Source of the DNA: Prevotellaceae bacterium
GTDB lineage: Bacteria; Bacteroidota; Bacteroidia; Bacteroidales; UBA932
DNA length: 7,948 bases
Assembly (NCBI GenBank): GCA_031264875.1
Contig: JAISDK010000268.1
Span: forward strand, 1 to 7,948
Direction: 5' to 3'
Positions 1-5,620 of the stretch are shown here, one piece after another. Each line of letters begins with the position of its first letter. Positions within the stretch are counted from its first letter, which is position 1. The notes under the pieces were generated by a model. That model saw only the letters and a list, made by a program, of their open reading frames with translations, had not been told where the DNA came from and ran no database searches. Position numbers and translations under genes: made by a program.

Positions 1-124
1 AAATAAGATAGCACAATTAACGCTCACAGTGCGTTTGATCTGGAATTATAAAATTTCAGAATCTTATTTGATTCTTTATATCCGGCATCGGTTCTTTTAT
101 TGCAAACGCCGGGACTAAACAAAG

Positions 125-165
125 AGTCGATTTTGATTCTTTTAGAATCTAAATCGACTTTTTTT
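125..165 (+). terminator. strong rho-independent terminator
   Basis: Bases 125-133 pair perfectly with 151-159. A single T:T mismatch (134/150) follows, then 135-140 pair with 144-149 around a three-base TTT loop. The stem is therefore 15 pairs, and it is followed by a T run to base 165. The T run is on the 3' side of the + strand only, so it terminates rightward transcription entering from the left edge. It also insulates the Rpn-like gene from that transcript. Confidence 0.85.
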
Positions 166-250
166 GTGCCAAAATGTCAGGTTTGGGTAATGGCGCGAGC
201 AAAAAAAAACGCACGGCGCTGTCTGGGGAAGTTACCATTTTATTTTTCTC

Positions 251-291
251 ACGCTACTTAACAGCTTCTTTTGCCTTTGGGTGTTTAGCGT
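251..291 (+). repeat. inverted repeat / hairpin before the Rpn-like gene
   Basis: ACGCTA (251-256) pairs with TAGCGT (286-291). After a CTT bulge, AACA (260-263) pairs with TGTT (282-285), giving ten pairs around an 18-base loop. T-rich sequence follows (292-313). It could be a second weak terminator or a structured operator. Its right arm overlaps the -33 region proposed for the downstream promoter, so protein binding here could affect expression of that gene. Confidence 0.4.
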
Positions 292-314
292 TTAAAGTAT
301 TTTTTCTATTTTTG
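284..314 (+). promoter_or_regulatory. candidate Bacteroidetes-type promoter of the Rpn-like gene
   Basis: TATTTTTG at 307-314 is an exact match to the Bacteroidetes primary sigma -7 consensus TAnnTTTG. A TTTA (one mismatch from TTTG) lies at 284-287, 19 bases upstream, which is the normal spacing for that promoter class. Transcription would start near 320, leaving a short leader of about 20 bases before the ATG at 344. Confidence 0.55.
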
Positions 315-343
315 CATCCGTTATAAATTAAAACATAATAGAT

Positions 344-1225
344 ATGGAATCTAAAAATAATAATGAAAGAGTACTGGTATCGTTTGACTGGGCAATCAAG
401 CGCCTGCTGCGTAACAAGGGTAATTTTAATGTTATCGAAGGCTTTTTGAGCGTACTTCTGGGCAGAAAGATAAAAATCGTCAATATCCTGGAAAGTGAAA
501 GCAACAAGGAACATCCGGAAGACAAATCCAACCGTGTGGATGTACTGGTAACAGATAAATCGGGAGAACTTATCCTGATAGAAATACAGTTTTTTATGAA
601 GACGGACTACTTTCAGCGCATGTTATACGGAGTCAGCAAAACCATAGTTGAACACATGTTTGAAAGCGATGAATACATGAAGGTAAAAAAAGTATATTCA
701 ATAAATGTAGTGTATTTCGATCTTGGATATGGAACGGATTATGTATATCACGGAAAAACGGACTTTAAGGGACTTCATAACAATGAAATATTGCAACTGT
801 CGGACAAGCAGCGGAAGATGTTTGGAAAAATCGAAGCCGGCGACCTGTATCCGGAATACTATTTTTTGAAAATAAACAATTTCAATGATGTAGCCACTAC
901 TAAGCTTGATCAGTGGATTTATTTTCTAAAAAACGACAGGATAAAGGACGAATTCAATGCACCGGGACTCCGCAAGGCACGCGACATAATGGATTACAAC
1001 CGTCTCTCTCCTGCCGATAGAGCAGACTTTGATTATTCCCAGAAGATAAAAAGTGAGAATCGCAGTCAGATAGCTACTGCCAGAGATGAAGGCATAGCGG
1101 AAGCCGAAGCAAAAGCTGCCAAAATAATCGAAGAAAAGGACAAAGTGATTGAAGAAAAGAACAAGGCGCTTGAAGACAAAGACAAAGAAATAGCAGAATT
1201 AAAACGTATTTTAAACATAAAATAA
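344..1225 (+). CDS. Rpn family recombination-promoting nuclease / PD-(D/E)XK putative transposase
   Basis: This 293-residue protein belongs to the Rpn / PDDEXK-type family annotated as recombination-promoting nuclease or putative transposase. What is seen: an N-terminal FDWAIKRLL segment (residues 14-22) equivalent to the family's usual opening; a catalytic-type Asp66 in RVDVLV (64-69); the following beta strand ending in ILIEIQ, giving Glu80-x-Gln82; and the family's QRMLYGVSKT helix (91-100). Together these make a plausible D...ExQ nuclease site. Residues 245-290 form a charged helix. From Ile261 it runs in four clean heptads (IIEEKDK, VIEEKNK, ALEDKDK, EIAELKR), a coiled coil probably used for oligomerisation. 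Family knowledge: E. coli Rpn proteins are DNA endonucleases that raise RecA-independent recombination, and some act as phage-defence toxins. The start is the first ATG after a good -7 box, and no Shine-Dalgarno is seen. No inverted repeats flank it as in an insertion sequence. The family call is firm; the biological role is not. Confidence 0.9.
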   Translation: MESKNNNERVLVSFDWAIKRLLRNKGNFNVIEGFLSVLLGRKIKIVNILESESNKEHPEDKSNRVDVLVTDKSGELILIEIQFFMKTDYFQRMLYGVSKTIVEHMFESDEYMKVKKVYSINVVYFDLGYGTDYVYHGKTDFKGLHNNEILQLSDKQRKMFGKIEAGDLYPEYYFLKINNFNDVATTKLDQWIYFLKNDRIKDEFNAPGLRKARDIMDYNRLSPADRADFDYSQKIKSENRSQIATARDEGIAEAEAKAAKIIEEKDKVIEEKNKALEDKDKEIAELKRILNIK

Positions 1226-1241
1226 TAATAACACATTACCT

Positions 1242-1258
1242 ATACTGTACTACAGTAT
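1242..1258. promoter_or_regulatory. perfect 17-bp palindrome, candidate operator
   Basis: ATACTGTA (1242-1249) and TACAGTAT (1251-1258) are exact reverse complements about a central C. As RNA it would make a seven-pair hairpin with an ACT loop, but only three T residues follow (to 1260), which is weak for a terminator. The dyad shape (CTGTA-N-TACAG) fits a dimeric repressor operator better. It lies 16 bases after the Rpn-like stop and about 80 bases before hflX. The regulator is unknown. Confidence 0.45.
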
Positions 1259-1286
1259 TTACGAAAGTCGAGAAAGTGAAATCATC

Positions 1287-1308
1287 CAATTTGAAATTGA
1301 GCAATTTC
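1287..1308. promoter_or_regulatory. overlapping inverted repeats upstream of hflX
   Basis: CAATTT (1287-1292) and AAATTG (1294-1299) form one dyad around G1293. GAAATTG (1293-1299) and CAATTTC (1302-1308) form a second perfect seven-base dyad with a two-base spacer. Three alternating half-sites of the same word therefore occur within 22 bases, 31 bases before the hflX ATG. This could be a protein-binding site or a leader hairpin. No convincing TAnnTTTG box was found in this gap, so the hflX promoter itself is unassigned. Confidence 0.35.
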
Positions 1309-1339
1309 CAAAGTTCTTGAATATGAGAAACAGAAGAAA

Positions 1340-2554
1340 ATGAATACAGACCACAGAACAGCAGAAACCCGCAGCGCACAAAATCCAGAACCGGCGATTT
1401 TAGTCGGCATCATAAGCGAATATCAAAAACCGGCTCAGGTAAGCGAATATCTTGACGAGCTGGAATTTCTTGCCGAAACAGCCGGAGCTACTGCCGTAAA
1501 ACGCTTTACACAGAAGCTGAAACATCCCGATCCAAATACCTTTATCGGTTCGGGAAAGGTCCTTGAAATAAAATCCTTTCTGGAAACATCGGAAATAAAT
1601 CTCGTTATTTTCGATGACGAACTATCGCCCTCGCAGCTAAGGAATCTGGAAAAGGAACTTAAATGCGCAATTCTCGACAGAACAGCGCTTATCCTCGACA
1701 TTTTCGCACAGAGAGCAAAGACCGCTTATGCAAAGACACAGGTCGAACTTGCACAGTACCAGTATCTGCTGCCCCGACTGACCCGCATGTGGACACATCT
1801 TGAGCGTCAGAGGGGAGGAGCAGGACTGAATATGCGAGGACCCGGAGAAACGCAGCTGGAAACCGACCGCAGGATAATACTTACGCGAATCGCAAAGCTG
1901 AAAGAACAGTTGCAAAAGATTGATCGGCAGATGGCTTCGCAGAGAGGGAATCGCGGCAGCCTGTCCCGTCTGGCTCTGGTTGGATACACAAACGTCGGCA
2001 AATCGACACTGATGAACCTGCTAAGCAAATCGGACGTGTTTGCAGAAAACAAACTGTTTGCAACCCTCGACACCACCGTAAGGAAAGTTGTGATAGAGAA
2101 TATTCCGTTTTTACTGTCCGACACAGTTGGGTTCATCAGGAAACTGCCGCATCAGTTAGTCGAATCGTTCAAGTCCACCCTCGACGAAGTGCGGGAAGCT
2201 GACATACTGTTGCATATTGTAGATCTTTCGCATCCCAATTTCGAGGAACAGATTGAAGTCGTCGGGAATACGCTTCAGGAAATAGGCGCCGGCGAAAAAC
2301 CCGTATATCTTATTTTTAACAAAATCGACGCCTATACCTTTATAAAAAAGGACGAAGACGACCTGACTCCGGCAACTAAAGAAAACATCAGTCTGGCCGA
2401 TTTGAAAAAAAGCTGGCTTGCAAAGAACAATTCTCCCTGCATCTTCATATCAGCCAAAAACAAAGAAAATATCACGAAACTCCGGAACGATATTTATCGG
2501 ATAGTGGCCGAGCTGGATGCCGGAAGATATCCTTTCGGAAATTTCATCTGGTAA
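1340..2554 (+). CDS. hflX: GTPase HflX
   Basis: HflX is a cytoplasmic GTPase of the TRAFAC/Obg-HflX group that binds the 50S subunit and splits stalled or stress-arrested ribosomes. The 404 residues match the family's usual length. Residues about 20-130 form the N-terminal HflX domain. Residues 130-205 are the helical linker, including the signature region around 159-178 (GGAGLNMRGPGETQLETDRR). The G domain follows with G1 GYTNVGKST (215-223), G3 DTVGF (261-265), G4 NKID (327-330) and G5 SAK (371-373). An insert between G4 and G5 (about 336-360, with DDLTPATKENISL) is typical of Bacteroidetes HflX. All GTP-binding residues are present, so the gene looks intact. The ATG at 1340 is chosen because it gives a standard N-terminus. 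A six-codon reading frame, ATG at 1323, ends in a TGA overlapping this start (ATGA). The gene appears monocistronic. Confidence 0.97.
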   Translation: MNTDHRTAETRSAQNPEPAILVGIISEYQKPAQVSEYLDELEFLAETAGATAVKRFTQKLKHPDPNTFIGSGKVLEIKSFLETSEINLVIFDDELSPSQLRNLEKELKCAILDRTALILDIFAQRAKTAYAKTQVELAQYQYLLPRLTRMWTHLERQRGGAGLNMRGPGETQLETDRRIILTRIAKLKEQLQKIDRQMASQRGNRGSLSRLALVGYTNVGKSTLMNLLSKSDVFAENKLFATLDTTVRKVVIENIPFLLSDTVGFIRKLPHQLVESFKSTLDEVREADILLHIVDLSHPNFEEQIEVVGNTLQEIGAGEKPVYLIFNKIDAYTFIKKDEDDLTPATKENISLADLKKSWLAKNNSPCIFISAKNKENITKLRNDIYRIVAELDAGRYPFGNFIW

Positions 2555-2566
2555 AAGAATATCTTT

Positions 2567-2618
2567 CATTTATAGCCGTTTAATTCACGGGGATATATGA
2601 ATGTTAATATTTCTTAAA
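2567..2618 (+). terminator. possible terminator after hflX
   Basis: Bases 2567-2574 pair with 2596-2603 (eight pairs, one of them G-U). Inside these, CCGT (2576-2579) pairs with ACGG (2587-2590) across an asymmetric internal loop. AT-rich sequence with short T runs follows. The imperfect stem and interrupted T tract make it a weak candidate, but its position just after the hflX stop is right. Confidence 0.3.
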
Positions 2619-2648
2619 TAAAAAATACAACATTCAATAATTTTCCAT

Positions 2649-2656
2649 TACATTTG
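2649..2656 (+). promoter_or_regulatory. -7 box of the oxidoreductase gene
   Basis: TACATTTG matches the Bacteroidetes -7 consensus TAnnTTTG exactly and is followed by the often-seen C. No TTTG is present at the expected -33 position (about 2625-2629), so this would be a one-element or activator-assisted promoter. Predicted initiation near 2663 leaves an AT-rich leader of about 50 bases without a Shine-Dalgarno sequence. Confidence 0.5.
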
Positions 2657-2712
2657 CGCCGTATATTAGATAATAAATTTAGTAATTAACAATAAATAGT
2701 TTTATCGCTTGT

Positions 2713-4119
2713 ATGACAACAAGAAGAAATTTCCTGAAAACAGCGACGCTCGCTTCTGCCGGACTGGCAGCGGGACTTCGCGCAAATGCCGGTAGCGGCA
2801 GCAGTAGTAGCATAAGTGCAGGTAACAAAGTAAATCTTGCATGTATCGGTATTGGAAACCGTGGCGAACAGATTATAAACGATTTCGACAAAACCGGACT
2901 GGCAAATGTCGTTGCCCTGTGCGACGTCGATTTGGGAGCAAAACATACCCAAAACATGCTGGCCAAATTTCCAAAAGCCAAACAATTTAAGGATTTCAGA
3001 CAGATGTTCGACAAAATGGGCAACGAGATAGAGGCAGTGTGCATAGCCGTTCCCGATCATGCGCATTTCCCAATCAGCATGTTGGCCATATCACTGGGCA
3101 AACATGTATATGTCGAAAAACCCATGGCGCGCACTTTCCTCGAAGCCGAACTGATGATGGAAGCAGCCCGGAAACATCCAAAAGTAGTTACCCAGGTCGG
3201 CAACCAGGGACATTCCGGTTCAAACTACTTTCAGTTCAAAACATGGGTTGAAGCAGGCATCATAAAGGATGTCACCGCAATCAGCGCACACATGAACAAT
3301 GACAGAAGATGGCACAAATGGGACACCAATATCTACAAGCTTCCCGATAAGGAACCGATTCCGGAAACCCTTGACTGGGATACATGGATGGGAGTTGTTC
3401 CATATCACGAGTACAATTCAAAATATCATTACGGCGACTGGCGCTCGTGGTACGATTTCGGCATGGGCGCTCTCGGCGACTGGGGCGCGCATATCATGGA
3501 CACGGCGCACGAATTTCTGCAGCTGGGTCTTCCCTACGAAGTTCGCCCGACGCTGACAGGACACAATGATTACTTTTTCCCGACGTCCTCCACAATTCTG
3601 TTCCGTTTTCCGGCACGGGGAGAAATGCCGCCTGTCGATCTGACATGGTACGACGGTCTGAACAATCTGCCTCCCATCCCGAAAGGTTACGGAAAATCCG
3701 ATTTGGCGGAAGGCATTCCCGCATCGGGACAGGGAGAAATAAAACCGTCGTCACTCAATCCGGGAAAAATCATCTACAGCAGGGATTTGACATTCAAGGG
3801 CGGTTCGCACGGCTCGTCCCTCACCATCATTCCCGAAGAAAAGGCAAAGGACATGAAACTTCCGGAAGTTCCGAAAAGTCCATCCAATCACTTTGCCAAT
3901 TTCCTGCGCGCATGTATGGGCAAGGAAAAAACCCGTTCGCCGTTTGAAATTCACGGAACTTTAAGTCAAGTATTCTCGCTCGGAGTAATGGCGCAACGGC
4001 TGAATATTCCCCTGTACTTCGATTGCCGTACAAAACAGATAACAAATAATGCGTTTGCCAATGCAATGCTCACAGGCTTGCCTCCGCGTAAAGGCTGGGA
4101 ACAGTATTATAAAATATAG
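2713..4119 (+). CDS. Tat-exported Gfo/Idh/MocA family oxidoreductase
   Basis: A 468-residue NAD(P)-dependent sugar dehydrogenase-like protein. The N-terminus MTTRRNFLK with Arg4-Arg5, a short hydrophobic stretch (11-22) and AnA near residue 26 form a twin-arginine signal, so it is probably exported folded with bound cofactor. A Ser/Gly-rich spacer (27-37) precedes the Rossmann fold, where GIGNRG (46-51) is the dinucleotide-binding loop and Asp71 at the end of the second strand probably contacts the ribose. Glu135-Lys136-Pro137 is the family's EKP motif with the catalytic lysine. GDWGAHIMD (255-263) supplies the usual active-site His260. The C-terminal half (about 180-465) is the substrate domain of the large bacterial subgroup. 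All key residues are present. It is followed by a secreted DUF1080 protein, and such pairs are known to cleave glycosides through 3-keto intermediates. The sugar substrate cannot be read from sequence. Confidence 0.93.
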   Translation: MTTRRNFLKTATLASAGLAAGLRANAGSGSSSSISAGNKVNLACIGIGNRGEQIINDFDKTGLANVVALCDVDLGAKHTQNMLAKFPKAKQFKDFRQMFDKMGNEIEAVCIAVPDHAHFPISMLAISLGKHVYVEKPMARTFLEAELMMEAARKHPKVVTQVGNQGHSGSNYFQFKTWVEAGIIKDVTAISAHMNNDRRWHKWDTNIYKLPDKEPIPETLDWDTWMGVVPYHEYNSKYHYGDWRSWYDFGMGALGDWGAHIMDTAHEFLQLGLPYEVRPTLTGHNDYFFPTSSTILFRFPARGEMPPVDLTWYDGLNNLPPIPKGYGKSDLAEGIPASGQGEIKPSSLNPGKIIYSRDLTFKGGSHGSSLTIIPEEKAKDMKLPEVPKSPSNHFANFLRACMGKEKTRSPFEIHGTLSQVFSLGVMAQRLNIPLYFDCRTKQITNNAFANAMLTGLPPRKGWEQYYKI

Positions 4120-4123
4120 GCAT

Positions 4124-4161
4124 ATTACAGATTTCAACTGTTCTGTAATTTAATTGGCTTT
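4124..4161 (+). terminator. hairpin terminator after the oxidoreductase gene
   Basis: ATTACAGA (4124-4131) and TCTGTAAT (4142-4149) pair perfectly around a ten-base loop, five bases after the TAG stop. T-rich sequence follows (4149-4162), although it is broken by AA and GG. The stem is AT-rich, so termination may be partial. Confidence 0.45.
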
Positions 4162-4187
4162 TAAATAAATATTATTAGATATAGCGT

Positions 4188-4226
4188 AGCGCCCTTGATA
4201 CTTTTCGGTTAGAGGGCGCTCTATTT
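4188..4226 (+). terminator. GC-rich hairpin just before the DUF1080 gene (terminator or attenuator)
   Basis: AGCGCCCT (4188-4195) pairs perfectly with AGGGCGCT (4213-4220), with a further U-G pair inside, around a loop of about 16 bases. CTATTTT follows. It ends only 16 bases before the ATG at 4237. On the opposite strand no T run follows, so it acts rightward if it is a terminator. Lying between two functionally related genes, it could limit read-through or shape the 5' leader of the DUF1080 message. A weak TACTTTTC (4199-4206) resembles a -7 box and sits inside the loop. Confidence 0.5.
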
Positions 4227-4236
4227 TAAAACAGAT

Positions 4237-5583
4237 ATGAAAATAAATGCAAATATGAAAAATATATTACTGATTATTATTTTATTGTCCAGTTCGCTGT
4301 ATGCACAGGAATGGACACCATTATGTAACGGAAAAAACCTGAAAGGGTGGAAAAAACTCAGCGGCAATGCTGACTTTAAAGTAAAAGACGGCGTTATCAC
4401 GGGAATCTCCAAAGCGAATACTCCCAATACCTTTCTTGTTACCGAAAAAAATTACGCCGACTTTATCCTCGAGTTTGACTTGAAGATTGACGAAGGACTT
4501 AATTCCGGCGTTCAGTTTCGCAGCCAAAGCCTTAAAGAATATCACAACGGCAAGGTACACGGCTATCAGTTTGAAATAGACGGACGATGGTCGGGAGGAG
4601 TGTACGACGAAGAACGGAGAGGATGGCTCTATAATCTCACATCCAATCCCGGTGCAATCAATGTATTGAAGCAAGGAGAATGGAACAGTGCAAGAATAGA
4701 AGCCATTGGAAATTCGATCCGCACATGGATTAACGGCGTTGCATGTGCCAATCTCTGGGACGACATGACCCCGGAAGGATTCATCGCCCTGCAAGTACAC
4801 AGCATCGGCAATAACAGCGCTCTTAACGGCAAAACCGTGAGCTGGAAAAACATGCGCATTTGCACAGCAAATGTTGCGCAGTATCAAACCGCTTCGGACG
4901 CTCCCGAAATAAATTGCGTTGCAAACACCATATCGCCCTCCGAAGCCAAAGACGGCTGGAAATTGCTGTGGGACGGAAAAACGACTGACGGTTGGCGCGG
5001 CGCAAAAATCGACGCCTTCCCCGAAAAGGGCTGGGTGATTGAAGACGGACTGCTGAAAGTGCTGAAAGGCGGCGGAGGCGAATCGACAAACGGAGGAGAT
5101 ATCGTTACCACTAAAAAGTATGGAAGCTTCATTCTGACAGCGGAATTCAAGATAACGCCGGGAGCCAACAGCGGAATTAAATACTTTGTCGATCCGGGGT
5201 TAAACAGGGGCGAAGGCTCTGCAATAGGATGCGAGTTTCAGATTCTGGACGACGAAAAACATCCCGACGCCAAACTGGGCGTGAAGGGTAACAGGACTGT
5301 CGGCTCACTGTATGACCTGATTCCCGCAATAAAGTCCAAACGGTTCAACATAACGGAATTTAATACGGCAACAGTTGTTGTTGCCGGCAATCATGTGGAA
5401 CACTGGCTTAACGGAATCAAGGTAGTGGAATACGAGCGTAACAGTCAGATGTGGAACGCTCTGGTTGCATACAGCAAATACAGGGACTGGCCTGATTTCG
5501 GTAATGCTGCCGAAGGATATATCCTTTTGCAGGATCATGGCGACGAAGTATGGTTTAGAAACATTAAAATCAAGGAACTGTAG
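4237..5583 (+). CDS. secreted protein with two tandem DUF1080 (3-keto-disaccharide hydrolase-like) domains
   Basis: This 448-residue protein carries a Sec signal: hydrophobic residues 10-21, then LYA-Q with likely cleavage after Ala23. Two DUF1080 (PF06439-type, concanavalin-like jelly-roll) domains follow. Domain 1 (about 25-208) opens with WTPLCNGKNLKGW, then NSGVQFRS (89-96), GYQFEIDG (109-116) and GFIALQVHS (181-189). Domain 2 (about 239-447) repeats the plan: WKLLWDGKTTDGW, NSGIKYFV (311-318), GCEFQILDD (331-339) and GYILLQDHGDEVWF (427-440), ending in the classic RNIKIKEL tail. A linker with two cysteines in reach (Cys209, Cys227) joins them. DUF1080 proteins cleave 3-keto-glycosides formed by Gfo/Idh oxidoreductases, which fits the upstream gene. 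Most family members have one domain, so this is a double version. A second in-frame Met at 4255 gives a shorter, equally plausible signal peptide; I keep the first. No lipobox cysteine is seen, so it is probably soluble in the periplasm. Confidence 0.9.
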   Translation: MKINANMKNILLIIILLSSSLYAQEWTPLCNGKNLKGWKKLSGNADFKVKDGVITGISKANTPNTFLVTEKNYADFILEFDLKIDEGLNSGVQFRSQSLKEYHNGKVHGYQFEIDGRWSGGVYDEERRGWLYNLTSNPGAINVLKQGEWNSARIEAIGNSIRTWINGVACANLWDDMTPEGFIALQVHSIGNNSALNGKTVSWKNMRICTANVAQYQTASDAPEINCVANTISPSEAKDGWKLLWDGKTTDGWRGAKIDAFPEKGWVIEDGLLKVLKGGGGESTNGGDIVTTKKYGSFILTAEFKITPGANSGIKYFVDPGLNRGEGSAIGCEFQILDDEKHPDAKLGVKGNRTVGSLYDLIPAIKSKRFNITEFNTATVVVAGNHVEHWLNGIKVVEYERNSQMWNALVAYSKYRDWPDFGNAAEGYILLQDHGDEVWFRNIKIKEL

Positions 5584-5620
5584 TCGCCATGCAGTTCATT
5601 ATATATATACGACACAAAAT

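Larger units (their letters stand above)
1..343. other. gene-free leader region with several inverted repeats
   Basis: I find no credible coding region here. One + frame is open from base 2 to a stop at 116-118, but it reads as an arginine- and aromatic-rich string with no recognisable family and probably is not a gene tail. The stretch instead holds several potential hairpins: short arms at 19-23/31-35, 58-63/70-75 and 82-86/108-112, a strong terminator at 125-165, and an inverted repeat at 251-291. An A9 run lies at about 201-209. The terminator implies that some + strand transcript ends here, either from a gene left of the window or from a small RNA covering the earlier hairpins. I could not match the region to tRNA, tmRNA, 5S rRNA, SRP RNA or RNase P RNA by eye. 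Confidence 0.6.

Noticed and set aside
2..118. Open + frame at the left edge as the tail of a protein gene
   Set aside because: The terminator just after its stop is suggestive, but the translated 38 residues look random (clustered Arg, Tyr, Phe), with no recognisable family, so I do not call it.
344..1225. Rpn-like gene as part of an insertion sequence
   Set aside because: Despite the transposase label of the family, no terminal inverted repeats or target-site duplication were found around the gene; the nearby dyads differ in sequence from one another.
4321..4887. Minus-strand open frame (188 codons) opposite the DUF1080 gene
   Set aside because: It is antisense to clear DUF1080 motifs and shows no family resemblance or start signals.
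5465..5620. Upstream extension of the lysS frame to an ATG at 5465
   Set aside because: It overlaps the DUF1080 coding region, adds 52 residues unlike LysRS N-termini, and the ATG at 5621 gives the standard length for the phylum.
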